A stretch of DNA of 64,000 bases from Wolfiporia cocos (taxonomy: Eukaryota > Basidiomycota > Agaricomycetes > Polyporales > Phaeolaceae): contig JACCLO010000042.1 in NCBI GenBank assembly GCA_029448655.1, positions 31,126 to 95,125 of the forward strand. The letters are read 5' to 3'. The notes below the pieces were generated by a model that saw nothing but the letters and a program-made list of their open reading frames with translations, did no database searches and was not told the DNA's origin. Both the position numbers and the translations under genes were made by a program. This document shows, one piece after another, positions 32,632-45,544 of the stretch (position 1 is its first letter; every line of letters starts with the position of its first letter).

Positions 32632-35073
32632 ATCTGCCAGAAGCTGAACAGAGTGGATTATAATGATTCTGATGGAGTATGTGGGTGCTGAGAATGAGGC
32701 CTATTTAAACGAAGTTCTCGAGCCATCCCCGTGACGCGGGAAGGTCCATCGGTGAATATTTGAATGGCTTGCCGGTGCGCTGCGGGTCAGTTGTCCTCAT
32801 GAATCCGAGCAGGTAGGTAATCGTCTACTGGTGTCAGTATCGAGTGTGGCGTACTAGATCCTGAGGCCTGAAGAGTGGCCGGCCGAGCTCGGCATCTGTT
32901 AGCCGACCAAATGTGAGACCGCGGTGATCTCGGAGCGTTCCTTTCGTTATCGTCGCAGAAAGCCGCGAAGGTTCTCTCCAGCGATCGGAGGCTAGTCGAT
33001 TGGAGTCCCGCACAGCCTCGCACCTCCAGCCTTCCTGAGACGCAGGGGCACGACATAATCAGCAGCCCAGTACATCTTCGACGGGCGCGGAACATTCTTG
33101 CTGATATTCTAGAGCTGTCAGCATCATCACCTTGGGGCCCGCGGCCACGACAGCCGACGCAGAATTCCGCCAACGATTGCGATCGTCAGATTTTGGGGAG
33201 TTGGTATCATGCAGCAAAATAAACTAACGCGTAAAGCATGGGCAACTGATCTTCCCGCATAGCCTGTCTATCGCTATGTGACTCGTCAAAGTCCGCCAGC
33301 GGCTTCGACGCCCGGAAGGACTCACTGCTGGAAGTGAGAGATTGAAGATTGATCTAGACGTTTCTCCTACGAGTGTGGCCAAGTGGCAAAAAGAGCGGAG
33401 CTGCATGGACGTCGGAAATGATAGAAGAGCCTTTCATTTCGGACCAACTGCGCATTTGAGCTGGCACATTCCAACCACCGTGCCCGCCAGGCCATTCCAG
33501 GCTGAGCATGTCCGGCATTGCTCATACCGACACTGCCGGGCGGTGAAAGGCTCAGACTAACCCGATGGTAAACAAAAGTGGTTCCGGCTGTATGATAACG
33601 ATATGGCAACAACACATCGCTTGCAATCCTTCCAGGAGGCTCTCGGCTCCACGTGAATTACTTCATCTGCACTACATTGACCAAATCTCACTGTTCCTGT
33701 ACAACACAATTTCCTAAGAATCCTAACATGCGAGGGCGCATATTTCGTATCATGTCAAGTCGATAGTTGCTAAATACAGATAAAATGGGTCAGAGCTGGT
33801 AGCAATGGGCGCCCAATGCCTCTGACAATTATTTGGGGCGTTCACCTTGAATTTATAGTGCAAGGATAGCTCTTCAGAGCCTCGCCTTCCCGATTCCGAA
33901 ACACACAATTAGATTGCATATTCTCGCCATGTCAGTAGTAAGTTAATACACCGCAAGTAGTCAGACGATCGTCCGCGAGAAAGGCTAATCGATTCAGAAG
34001 TCCTGCTCTAAACTGTTCCCTCACCTGCTTAATGTCATGCCCAGTGTGACTGTCCGTTCGTAGGCTTGCTGGTTCACTCGCCTCCCAACGTTTGCGACAC
34101 GGTACCGTTGCACAATAGCTACCTCCTTGATTTGTCAGAGCACTCTTGCTGCGGAAGACTTTGCGGGTTCTGGAGACATAAATATCTACTTTCGCAACGT
34201 ACGCTACACATGCGCCGATGGCGTTGTTTGTCACGAAACATGTTCTGCTCTTCTTGCGTACTTTGCTACTCACCAGTGCACTCCCAGGAGTTGTAGCTAT
34301 GTGTACCTGTAGCACAGATGGCATAATATGTCCCATTGTTCTTACCTTCGCCTCACAAACACGCTCGTGTATCGCTTCGTTCTTCGATGAAACTGCAGTT
34401 TTCGCTGATGTGTGAACTGAGCACTTAGGTGATGACTGACTTCAGGGCCTGTAGTCCGGCATTCAGTACGTTTAGTGCAAAGTAGCGGGCCATGTCGGAA
34501 CCGGCGCTACTTCATTATCAAGCAATATAAGAACAGAGATGAGTAGATAGATACTCAGCGTGGGTGGCGCCCACGCTTCAATGTGGCTTGCTAATCCGTG
34601 TTCATGCTATTTGCACGGCATGCTACACGATCGAAGTGTTGTAATAGAGGTTTTTTTACTAACGATAATTATGACTCGCCCTTTTCCGAGGTTGTGCAAG
34701 AATTATGAGAACGAGGTATGGCATCATTGATACCCTACAGTGTTTTCGTACATCCGATGCGGGTTAACAGTACTTGGATACAGTTACTGGTATGCGTCAC
34801 AAAGATCAAGGACTACGCTCTACCCACTCCATTTTAAAAACTTAGTAGTGGAGCTCAAAAAATCCGTGCCACAGTCAATTTTATTGTTAGCAAAACACCT
34901 CTAATTCGAGAGTGATTGTGGAGGCGACGGGGGGACTGCATCTAGCACTTAAATCATATGGGTCAGTGTTGGACCACGATGGAGCGATCGCCGCCACCGC
35001 CCGTCCGATCCGCTCAGATCTTGTGACGCACTAGTACTAGTGACAGGTGCCACCACAGCGCGGTCACGCCGAA
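32632..35073. other. Long intergenic stretch, no gene recognised
   Basis: About 2.4 kb with only short open frames, the longest 134 codons on the minus strand (33932-34336), none with recognisable motifs. The first 100 bases left of 32632 would hold the promoter of the adenylate-forming gene. A poly-T run near 34650 and A/T-rich stretches near 34850 are unremarkable. Confidence 0.5.
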
Positions 35074-35450
35074 TCACCTGTTCGTGCGACTCAGGACCAG
35101 GAAGAAGATAAGACGGTGTCCGAGGAAGGTCCGACTGTGATGGAGGTCGATTCGTAGGGCGTCGTCTGGTGGATGTGTCGCATCGCGAGCACGGCCGTGT
35201 TGCATTGTGTTTTCGAGCTGTTGTTCATGGCTTTCGTTTGACTCGGCGTAGACACCGTCGAACGCGGGGCCTGGAGCCGCACTGGCCGCACCGCTGGGCA
35301 GCTGAGGCTGGAGGGAGCTGTATCGGCACCGTGAGAGGACGCGAGAGTCTGGCGTCGGCGACACCGACCTGGAACGGGCTTGGCGCAGCGAGTGCGCAGA
35401 CGGGTTGAAATGTCCGCACTTCGGGCAGACATATTCTGCACGTGGCGGGT
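35074..35450 (-). pseudogene. Lunapark-like C-terminal exon
   Basis: Lunapark is a membrane protein of endoplasmic reticulum three-way junctions with a C-terminal zinc ribbon. On the minus strand an exon following a CAG acceptor reads YVCPKCGHFNPS, which fits the second half of that zinc ribbon, then a serine- and arginine-rich low-complexity tail (RSRSVSPTPDSR). The first CxxC half, the membrane segments and the coiled coil are not found upstream, where an unrelated plus-strand gene begins. It looks like a gene fragment. The short motif makes the family assignment tentative. Confidence 0.4.
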
Positions 35451-35818
35451 GACGGTCAAGGGCAAGGTCAGGTGGGAGGTGCTGACGTCGACCCCACAGC
35501 CAATTGGTCGCTGACCGTCGTAAAGGGCACAGAATTGTACATACCAAGTGTATCGCCGGCTCATGACCACGAAGATAATGATAAGTTGGGCGCTGCAAGT
35601 CACGAATGCCGGATAGACCGTTATCGAGCAATGGGAAGTGTTTGAGTGGAGAGCGAATAAGCGCCGATCACTGGGTCCAGCGCGGGCATTATATTGCACA
35701 TGGCCGGCGAATGAGCACCCAGCGATGTGGCACGTGCTGCGTATCACGCTGCATCCGTGCTGTGGGAATGCCACGCTGTCACCTTACACCCAATCCACTC
35801 TGCAACGATCTGATAATA

Positions 35819-36438
35819 ATGGAGCCAACAGAGGTCCAAATTTACGGATTGAATCTTTTGAAGGAACACACAGACATGTTTCATAATCACATATCCACTG
35901 CTTTCCCGACACAGATTGGTGAACTATACAAATGGCATGCCAAGGGCAGGCATGCATTGGTACATTACATTCTTTTTATTTTTGCTACTCTACTAATGAA
36001 TGCAAAGTTGTATACTGAGGAGATAATCAGAGATTTTCGATTGGAGGACGACGAACTAGCAACCAACTTCCACAGAGACCCTAGGATTTTATTAGGTCGT
36101 CAAAAACTTGATTTTGCCTTGAAGTTATTCAACCTTGGGCTGGATGCTGAGGCATTCCAGCTACCCAAGTTGGAGATTGAGCTGAAGGAAGGGCCCAAGA
36201 CTGACACTACAGACCAGAATGCAGATTGCAGAGGAATAGTAAGTCTTGTGAATGATTAGCACAAAATGGCTTGAATTTAAATTTCTGCATCTAGAAGCGG
36301 CCTACTTCAGAATTGGAAGAAGCAGGCCAGGGTCCCAAGCGCCAAAAAGTGGAGGAGAGACTTCCTCAATTTTTGCCTCTAGGTGATGGCAAACCATCCT
36401 CCAAGTTGGAAGATTGGGAAGATGAAGCCTCAAAGTAG
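35819..36438 (+). CDS. Unrecognised two-exon gene with basic C-terminus
   Basis: Starting at the ATG of MEPTEVQIYGLNLLKEH, exon 1 runs to 36238. A 56-base intron (36239-36294, GTAAGT...CTAG) precedes exon 2, which ends at TAG 36438. The predicted protein has about 187 residues: a mostly helical first half (EELIRDF-like and LLGRQKLDFALKLFNLG segments) and an acidic, proline-containing tail with a possible nuclear signal (PKRQKVEE). I do not recognise the family. The frame is open upstream to 35606, so the true start could be further left. Confidence 0.45.
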
Positions 36439-36795
36439 TATGTATGTCATTTTACATTCTCATTGAAGCAGCTTGCAGTTTACTGAGGCTTGAGTACAGA
36501 ATGCTTTCATGATGGTTTAGGACTGTATAGGGTGTACATACTTGCAAATAGGAATCTGCATGAGGTTGTCCTTTGTCTCAACATACATATCTATCACCGT
36601 GATCACACCCTGTGAACATCCTTGCACACATCAAATATGTAGTCATAGCATGATCATGCTTGCCCTCATGTGCAAATACTAGTGAGAAATGCTCCACTTC
36701 CACTTCAGCGACTGCTGATGAGTACTGGAAAGAAAGCTCAGTACTTTGGAAGGAAGATACATCACCATGCATACCAATGCTCATGCTGGTCCGAT

Positions 36796-38142
36796 TCAGT
36801 GAATACTGGTTGGAATGAATGTCAGCTGGGTAGCAAAGACAGTGCCACAATGTACCTTGAAATCATCACCGTTGAAGATAAGGATATCTCCGTGCTCTAG
36901 GGTCACGAGGAGTACCGGCCCCTCCCTTTTGACAGATTTCGTAATGGAGTCTGTGATTTGAGCAACTTGCATATCCAGAATGCTCACACTGTTACTCGGC
37001 GCTGGGACATCGGAATCGTCTATGTCCATAGGCCCGCATGAGTCGTTAGCTCCGTGCGGGAGTTCCTTCTTAGGAGATCCACGCTCTGCGACGGTGATTG
37101 GCAGAAGCTGCTGTACACCTGGAGCTAATGATTTGGGGCGCATCGACAACTCTGCATCGGCGCCGAGGTACATCATGTATACAGGGGAATTTTTCGCAGC
37201 AAGCACGTTCTGGCACAACTTCTGTCTTGGGGAAAGCCATGAATAGTAAATTCAGAACTCACCTTCTTTGAGCCAGGGAGAACCCAAGCCAAGTAATTCA
37301 TTTCTGTCCCCCTCCTTCAGCGGCCAAGCGGCTTTGAAGCAGTGCGTGTGCTTGCAATATACAGAGCGGGGCATGTGTCGTGGCCGCTGTCGTATCTTGA
37401 TTGTTGAATGAGCAGGTGTAATAGGCCTCTGCGGACGCACAGAATGTTTTAGAATCAATACATACGCACCGCTGTCCGTGCTCACCTTTAAAGGAACCCT
37501 TGCTATCCTGGAGCAATGACAATTCAACTTTCGTCAGCATCTCTCTGAAGAGCCTGGTCGGCTGCTCCTGCAACTCTGCCCCGTTACAGGTATAAATAAA
37601 TAAATAAATAAGCTTGGCAGAGACGCCATCCTTTGTCATATACGCTAAACGCGAGCCATCAGCAACGTCCGTTACGGTGGTTTGACACGCTCGGACGGCC
37701 TGTCACACGACAATGTCACTGGAGAAATACCACGGGAATTATGCATGGTATGAACATCCGCAGGAGGTATACAGTTGCTTTCCTGCGCGAATGTATGAGT
37801 GCTTGCTTCGGCCGCCTCTGGTAGGCACACTCACTGAGCATCCGCTACACAGTTAATACCATAAATTTCGCTGAGCATTCAGTTTTCCACACTTTACGCA
37901 TTGCCTTCCGCCATGATAGCTTGTGGCCGAGATGCCATACTCGAAGTCGGCATCCATTTGATGATTTGGTGAAGAATGGGGAGGAAGAAAGTGGAAAGGA
38001 TTGAACATGATATTAGGGTCTGTCTGGTCTGCTCCGATGGAAGGAGGGGCCTGCCACCAGGGATCAGCACTCCGATCCACCGTTTCGCTACCGGGTACCC
38101 AATCGAAAGTGAATTGCCACGAAAATAGTTCTTGACCAGCAT
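36796..38142 (-). CDS. Unrecognised multi-exon gene with HGD motif
   Basis: Several minus-strand open segments joined by plausible introns: GGRQCVKCGKLNAQR near 37900, VYCKHTHCFKAAWPLKEGD (about 37360-37310), QKLCQNVLAAKNSPVYMMYLG (37220-37160), and a stretch ending in VTLEHGDILIFNGDDF (36910-36860). A cysteine pair followed by an HGD block recalls fungal proteins related to 2-oxoglutarate/Fe(II) oxygenases. The HxD...H iron site cannot be shown here, so I leave the function open. Exon joins are uncertain. Confidence 0.4.
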
Positions 38143-39042
38143 CGTTTCTCCCCTGTCATTTGTTCAGCATGCCATCGAAAGGTACCCACGTAGATATCGA
38201 TGAGATACCATGTTTATGGATTTGATTCCAAAGAAACCCAGGTGTGTACAGCCATATTGTTCGCGGAGACTGAATGGCGCCGATTCGAAGACTCTGCACA
38301 GCACGATGCAATCCGGACTATCACTTTTGTGGCTGTCCAATAGAACCTTAGCTTCGGGTGGTGGGCTGATCGGCCGGTTTGAACGACGCGAAGATGTCGG
38401 GACTGCACTGTTGAGATAGCTCCGGTGCTTTGTTGGTCAGCGTGCTCGGATCATGTCTGGGTTGCAGTTTAAAACTCCCAGAGGTCGAAACATGAGCAGT
38501 ACATCATTGCAATAGAACCTAACCAGAATGATGCAGAATCGGAGGCACCAAGGAGGAGTCTGACTTGGATATCGTGGTGATTTTGATGGGGTTGATGATC
38601 AAAGGGATTCGATTCTCGTTGACATCCGTCATGATCATAGATGGCAGAGGACGATCTTGGTGATAGAGTACGTGCCCGTCGCCGTGATTGGCATGCACAT
38701 TTTCAGACTGATGTGTCTGTCGGAGATGGACAACGGCAGCTAGCCAGAGCTTGGCGGTCTATGGCTAGTACAATGCGCAATTGTACCGGATCAAAGCGCA
38801 ATTGCTACGTAGGCGCCGGTGGGCGCATTCCTGGGAAGTCATAAAACACGGACGGCCCGACAAGTCCGGTTCGCTGCCGCTACGTTTGTGGCGGCCACGG
38901 TGATATGTGTCCGCTATTGCTATCTGGGCAGCTTAAGTGCAAGTATGGATCGAAAAATGACGCGGCGCCGTCTTTTCCACACTCGTGCGTGTGATCACAC
39001 AAGTACAGAACCGCTTACTTGTCAAAGGATGTACCCGACATA
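38143..39042. other. Intergenic region downstream of MSH4
   Basis: No gene recognised. Open frames are at most 92 codons without motifs. The MSH4 terminator and polyadenylation region would fall in the right part. Confidence 0.5.
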
Positions 39043-42000
39043 CTACATGGTATCACGGAGGACCTGCATGATCTCCTTCTGGAATCGAGCAAGATGAGCA
39101 GCCAACTCTTCATCGGGTAGCGAGGAATGATCGAGCGCTTGCGTGAGTTGGGTCCGTAGCTGAGAGCGGACTGAAAGTAGCACCTGCCATAAGGAGTACA
39201 TACCCTGAGGAGGGCCTTGCGCCGTATGGAGACTTTGTTCGAGCGGCTATCCTGCTCCTGGCGTTCCTCCATCTCGCTCAAGGCTTCTGCGACCCGCCTT
39301 CCCTCGGCGAGGACGTCATTCGGTAGATCGGCAAGTCGGGCAAGATCAAGACCTGGCACAGATGAAACTTAGCTCAGCGTACCACACAATATGTCCAACA
39401 AACCGTAGTGGCTCGTCTGTTCCGGCGCTCCGTCGACAACTCTGTGACGAACAGCAAAGGGCCAAGGTCTCGCAAATGTACGCACCTGTATTGAAAAGTC
39501 ATGCCAAAGTTCGACGTGGATTGGCGTGACCTCTGCGTCAGAAGTTAACAAAGATACACGAAGCGATTGGTATGGAGAACCTGAACGGCAAGATGAAGGC
39601 TGACAAGTTCTGTTAGTAACCGAGATGTAATCATTCAAAACCTACTCACTTGACAACAGATGGCTGGCGCGACAATGTTGTCGTGAGCTCGCTGAAGTGA
39701 CTACAGGGCCTGTAAGCAACCCATACATTAGTGATAATGGTACAGGTGCATACGTTGCGAAGAAGACATATGACTAGCAAACCAACGGCATTATCAGTAA
39801 TGTACAGGGACCGCAAAATGAGCCGGTACGACCTTGAGTTTGATGAGTTCCTCTGCGATGGCATGCGAGATGCCAACTTCTTCCCTTGGAGAGGTGCCGC
39901 GGCCAACTTCGTCGATCAGGATGAGAGAATTCTCCGTAGCAATCCCTGGCACAATTTCGGCATCAAGATGATGCTGGTTTCATAGTTAGCTCAAGTTACA
40001 AACCAACGATCATCGCGCAAGATGCCATCTCACTCGCAAATGTGCTCAGGCTCTTTTCGATATCGTCGTCGTTCGATAGCCGAGTCAGGAGTGCATCGTG
40101 CAGTCTGCATGATACGACATTCAAAGAGGCGGTTTTGGTGATATTTGGAGAAGGTCCGCACCTGAAGCTACCGTACTCAGCAGGAACAAAGCATCCGCAC
40201 ATTGCCATGACTGTCAGCAGCCCAATCTGCCGCAAGTATATGCTCTTGCCTATGGTCACAGACAATCGGATGTTTGTTGACCATATACGGGCTCGGCGTA
40301 CCTAACATGCTGCGTTGAATCAGCATTGAGCGATAGATATGATGAATCAGATGATCAGACGAACTTCGGCCCCTGGACAATTTGAAAAGAGGAAGCCTCG
40401 CAGCAATATACATCATTCGGTACAAGCGTCCCGGCCGCCTGAACGTTCTCTAGAACAGGATGCTGCCCCGCCTTTATGGCTAAGGTTCCCGTGAACTCGG
40501 GACGCACTACACCAAGTATTAAGTGGTCACTGTTATCTAACTTAGAGGATGCTCACCATAGTCACGCACTAAGAAATCAAAACCAAACCTTACAATCAAC
40601 ATCTCTGTCAGTCTAGCATTTACAGGACGTACGAATGCTGGCATGCGCAAAAGACCACAACATGTCCACAATGGCAACGGCCTCCGAAGCTTTGTACAGA
40701 GCTCCAATGACATCGACGATCTCGGCGATCAACTCTTGTATAATCCTGGTATGACCTGTGAGCCGGGTATTGGAATGCCAACCGGTACTACATACTTGTC
40801 ACTCATGATCAGCGTCTCGTCCAGTGCATCCTTCATGCGCGCGTTTCTCTTCTTCTGCTCAAGCTGTGAGCATTCTCACACTGGTAACCTCGTACAGGAC
40901 TGACCAGCTCGATACTAGAAAAGAGCCACCGCTTTCTCTGAGCTGTCACATTCACAAAGCCTCTAGGTAGCTCCCCTCGGAGATCTGTCTTCTTCAAAGC
41001 AAAAACGAAGCCTGTGTCCTGGTACACTAGACTAAGAGGCAGGTCGTGTTGCTCCGAGAGTTCGCGGTTCAATGCAAATATATCCCCGACATTCTCCTTG
41101 TATGTTTCTCGTGCGACGTCAAGGAGGCGATTGTAGTTTGCCTGATTTGCTGGATTTGAGCATTAACAAATGATGTTAAGGAGGAGGAAACATACCTTGA
41201 CGGCGTACACACGTGCATTCACCGCATTCAGGCCGCGCTGTATAGATCCATCGAATCTCAACGAAGGCTGCGTTATTTGGCACGTACTTTCGCTGAAGCT
41301 TCTTCTTCATTCAATGCTTCGCTAACATGCTGTTCGATTCTTGAAAGTCGCTCGTCAGAGATCATCTACATCGAACAGGCGCTTAGCGCGCATCCAATCT
41401 ACAATTATATCTCCAGCACCTACGTCCAGTACGATTCGTAACAGACGGGAGCGGCTGCCTGTCAAGGCTTTCGCGAGAACGGGCATGTTCTTGACTATGT
41501 TTCGGAGACTGAGCATTTGCGCGACGCGAGCGGCAGCAAGCTTTGCAGTGCTTGTCTCACGCGCCTCGGATGCAGCAAGCTGATGATTCAAATGAGCATT
41601 GATACTGTGCATGACCTGAAACGGCGAAAGCTTGCCGAGCAGATTAGCTTATCGAAGTCCATATTATGGAGGGACTTGAGCGCGTTCTTCATATTGTCGA
41701 AACGATTTCCATTCTGTATGAGCTCTTTAAGACAGTAAGCCGAAATAGACACATCCATGGAGTTGATAGACCTTCGACGACATCAAGGCGCGCCTCTATA
41801 GAAGACTGTCTGCAGCATTATTAGATCAACTCCGTAACGGTTGCAAAATGAGATACCAGTGATAGGCGCGAGTACATTTGCCCGGAGGAGGCGAGCACCC
41901 ATTGCAGTGTATGTATGATTTAATAGCCTAGGTGTGAATTACTTGAATCGTGGGCATATATTAAGAGACAGAGAGGGTTTACCCAAACATGGAATGGGTG

Positions 42001-42790
42001 GACCTCTTGAATGAGATGCTGCCCACCAGCTCCAAGTTTCGAGCAGTCTCGGGATCTATCATCATGCTGCCTTCTACTTGTACATATCGTATGAGGAGCG
42101 AAGAAGGAGCAAAGCGTAAATTGAGCTTCGACTCTGCATACTCGAATAGCGCGCTAGCTGCAGAGAGCGCGTAATACCTATTAATGTTGTTCAGTATAGT
42201 CGCAAGGTTTCGGACGCATATACCCACTTGCTGGACACCGCGACAAGAGTTGCAGGCCGCTCATCGTCATCAACTATCAGCTGGTTGACAAAGGCAAGTC
42301 CTGCGTTTACAGTTGCAACGCGAAGCATGTGCTCAGTAGTCATATTGCTCACCAGCATCATCGTTCCAGTATTTTCTCATCACTGGATCGACTGTGGCAT
42401 CAAACTCTTCGATCATGCACTGCACTAGGACCGAAGTCGACGAGGCTTTCTTTCCTCCAGATGCCATAGGTGTATCTATCAGAGATAAAAAGGTGTTTGG
42501 GACCAGAATAATGGATGGAGAATGCAGATGAAGCTGATGCAGCGTCTTGACATATGTGGGACTGTCCACGAGCTGCGGACCATCATATTGAGCGATGATT
42601 CAGTACGAGCTGACTACATGCGCACCTGGATAAGGGAAACCCTCCCGGTATCCTTGTCCAATGCAGCAAGGCCGACTTCACGTGACACTCCGCGCCCTTC
42701 CAGGACATAGCTGGCCTCGTGCCTGGATGATGCGGCGGTCTGGGGTCGGGCGGTAGCCGGACGCGACTGGGCTGCCCAGCCGCGTGACAT
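39043..42790 (-). CDS. MSH4: MSH4, meiotic MutS homolog
   Basis: MSH4 pairs with MSH5 to stabilise meiotic recombination intermediates and promote crossovers. The start at 42790 gives MSRGWAAQSRP. LEGRGVSREVGLAAL follows, then a 53-base intron (42573-42625) and DSPTYVKTLHQLHLHSPS. The connector and lever regions include YYALSAASALFEYAE and IDPETARNLELV (about 42170-42030). GHP-type residues (AGQHPVLENV) precede Walker A, which reads GPNMLGKS instead of the canonical GPNMSGKS and is assembled from three exons, one only 8 bases long (40302-40309). YLRQIGLLTVMAMCGC, Walker B LILIDEVGRGTS and the ATHFSEL block follow. The C-terminal helices (LDLARLADLPNDVL) end at the stop 39043-39045. No mismatch-recognition FxE domain is seen, as usual for MSH4. 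Short exons near 39650-39360 restore one frame. I found no clear lesion, so it is probably functional, though not every exon join was verified. Confidence 0.88.
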
Positions 42791-43129
42791 CGCCGTAGCG
42801 GGGTGGGATGAGGCAGGGCGTGCAAAGCCAGGAAAATATGGGACGAGCGTAGCGATCCAGCGAAAAGGAAAAGGCGCGAGACCGAGGGCGACGACAAATG
42901 ACGGCGGGTTTGAGTCCCCGCATGCGATCGATCGACGAGCGGTGCCGAATCTCGGGACATCCTAATAAGGGATCTCAATTGTGCGTACAGGGCAGGTCTG
43001 AAACGAATACAATACGAGACTCGAGCAACGGGAGGACGTACAGGATTGTGAAAGTTAGTTACATGTGTTATCACGCCCACACCGTCCGCCCTATGCCTTA
43101 ATTACTGCGTCTGTGTCCATCTTGTCTTC
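42791..43129. other. Likely bidirectional promoter region of MSH4 and the Rpp40-like gene
   Basis: MSH4 starts leftward at 42790, and the first Rpp40-like codons read rightward from about 43130. No TATA box or clear motif stands out. Confidence 0.4.
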
Positions 43130-44024
43130 ATCCCGCCGCGGTGACAGCGTTGCGGTGCTCGCTCCTCTCGACGTGGTCCCGCTGAACACGAAGCAGCACG
43201 CGGCGCTATCGGGCTGGGACACGCTCCGTGGCCCACGGCGCGTGCTCTACGCCTTGCAGTCAGGTGTCCTGCGTCCCGTTTGCCGCGATCGGTCCCGCAT
43301 ATATAGTAACTCTTCATATGCACTCGCACTCACCCCCTGGAAGCATCCCTCGCACACGTAGTCTCGCCGACCGTCACGACGCTGCCCGCGATACACCTCT
43401 CCACGTCCTTCCCCTGCGCCCGGGCGCCACACGACGCAAACGGGCAGGCAGACTGGGAGGAGGACGTATCTGCGCTCTTTCAGTAGGCTGGAATGGCATG
43501 CCTACACGCACAGCGGTGAGCTGCGCCATCTCCCTTTCACACGCCGATCTCACCTCACTCACTCGGCGTGGTCCGGCCGCACGCTGGCGACGCTACCGAC
43601 CCTTACGTTGCCGTCTACGCGCCGCCCGCGGCCGGCGTCCGTCGCAGACGCGGTGCACGTCCGGTGGACCGGCCTCCTCCACACGCCGTTTGTGACTGAC
43701 GTCGCGGACCGCGCTCATGTTCATCCCCTTCCCTTCCACTCCCTGCCCTCTCATAGCGGCTCGGTGCTGATTTATTGATATGGTAACTCCGGGCGCCGGG
43801 CGCCGGCCACACTTGCTGCTGTGACCGTGCACGGCGTCCCGACTGTGCCTGCGGCGTATGTTCATGCTGATACTAAGAGGGACGGTGCCGCTCGCGCCGT
43901 GGCGGGGTCAGAGGACACGTGATGCTTGCTCCTTGGGAGGAACGAGGAGGGCCGGGAGGAGGAGGACGTGTGGACGCTGGCGGAGACTAGTGTGGGAAAA
44001 TGGGACGAGCTGGTGGGTGGGTGA
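43130..44024 (+). pseudogene. RNase P/MRP subunit Rpp40-like, with two Trp-to-stop codons
   Basis: Rpp40 is a protein subunit of the RNase P/MRP ribonucleoproteins. The plus-strand order is VAVLAPLDVVPL and GPRRVLYALQSG (about 43150-43265), a roughly 70-base intron, TLPAIHLSTSFPC and DWEEDVSALFQ, GMACLHAQR, an intron whose acceptor AG is not visible, DPYVAVYAPPA, then VRWTGLLHTPFV (43650-43690) and VTVHGVPTVPAAYVHADT. An in-frame TAG (43484-43486) and TGA (43920-43922) fall where the family would be expected to have Trp. After the second, translation continues as CLLLGRNEEG...LAETSVGKWDEL. Domain order is kept but two nonsense codons and the lost splice site indicate inactivation. The family assignment comes from remembered motif order and is moderate. 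Confidence 0.5.
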
Positions 44025-44071
44025 TCGAATCCTCCTCCGAACCCGGCCATAGGTTTCGACACTGATCGCAT

Positions 44072-45173
44072 ATGGTCTCCCACTCGAAGCTCAAGCGCTC
44101 ACTATCCTCGCCAATCGAGACGTCATCCTCGAAGACCTTCGAGCAGGTGCGGCACTATTTCACGACGCCCCAGCTTCGCAGGTACCAGTCCTCTTCGATC
44201 AAATGCTTCGCGCCGGTCCGATCGACCTCGGGGAGTTCGCGCTGCCGGGTGGCTACGAAGCTTTACGGTCGCTATGGGCAGAGGATCTACGGTGCCCTCA
44301 CCAGTTCTCGGAGTATGACTCCCTGCCAACACGACGATCGTTCACGGGCAGCCCATTCCCCCTGGGTTCTTCGATCCGCCGACTAACCCTCACGCCGAGG
44401 ACAGGGGGACGCCACTCACACCAGTTGCAGATCGCTACTGTGCCGGGCCAGCTGTGTTGATTTCTTTTGCACACATCGTCTCGTTGCTGTCAGAGCTGAA
44501 AATAACAACGATTCTCGGAGACCGGCTCGACCCTTCGAGCATCAAGGCTGGTAAGACAACTCCAGGCTCCGACGGCAAAGAAGAGCGTGTTGTTCGAACA
44601 CTTGGCAGGCGCGAGATCAGCGCCGAGCTCATTGTACGCATCCTCACTTTTTTGAGAATCAGCATCATGTACTCATGCTATTTTAAGCTACTTTGCACTG
44701 GTCAGAAATCTATTACCGATCTTGTCGCACGGGCAATTTCAGATGCAGTTATACTCGATGGATCGAAGAAAGACTCATACGTGTCAAGCGAACAATGCAG
44801 GTCGCTGTCCCAAGTAATCCCGCTGCGCCCGACATGCTAGTAGATTCTGCCACGGAGGGTGGTGATGAACATTTGCACGTACCACATCCGCACTTATTCG
44901 CTAGGGATCAAGCAGACTCGTCAAACGACGACTTCGAGCAATTTACGCCTGGCCCTCCGATGATCAAGACTACGCTCTGTCTCGTGAGCAACCCCCCCTC
45001 CCTCCTTTCCTAGTTGCTGTTTGGTGCCTCATAAGACTTCATTTATAGACTAAACAGCTATATGAGGTTGACGGAGAAGTGGGCGCGAAGATGGATGGGA
45101 TGCCGGACTTGGAGGCGCATCGGATGTGGCAGTTCTATGGCGTTGAGACCGACGGAGACAAGATGTATGAGTG
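44072..45173 (+). CDS. Unrecognised multi-exon gene
   Basis: The convincing coding segments lie in several frames: EAQALTILANRDVILEDL to FALPGGYEALRSLW (44095-44280), GFFDPPTNPHAEDRGTP to LISFAHIVSLLSELKI (44360-44510), VVRTLGRREISAELIVRIL (44590-44650), YTRWIEERLIRVKR (44750-44800), and DMLVDSATEGGDE to MWQFYGVETDGDKMYE ending at TGA 45173. An intron with GTGAG...TATAG lies at about 44983-45050. Joins between the first segments are not resolved, so frame breaks are possible. I do not recognise the protein. It sits head-to-tail before the axis-like gene. Confidence 0.45.
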
Positions 45174-45544
45174 ATTGGCTCTCGTATGCATTGTTCGGAC
45201 ATTCTTGTCACTCTACGCCAGCTTTGGTTATGCTTCTTTCTTGTCTTGTACCATTATCGCATACCTCGCCCTGAAGACAAACGAGCGGCAAGGGTGGCTA
45301 CTTTCTGCTAATGAGAAATATCATATACCATACATATACCAGCTATGTTTGAAGCGTCCGCAGAAGCACAAGCTTGTATTCTGGACAACGTCGGCTCGAA
45401 TCGGCGTCTTAATTCAGAGATGTCTAGTAGCGCGTGCGTTGCGTCGCGTCACGTATTTGTGATGGATGTGACACTACGCGTTTCCGCGTCGCGCCTTGTT
45501 CTTGACAGCCATACTAGTTACTCCTTGTACACCCACCACTTGAA

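Noticed and set aside
40177..40425. MSH4 with a destroyed Walker A motif (pseudogene)
   Set aside because: Reading straight through gives VTIGKSI, but an 8-base microexon with two normal introns restores GPNMLGKS.
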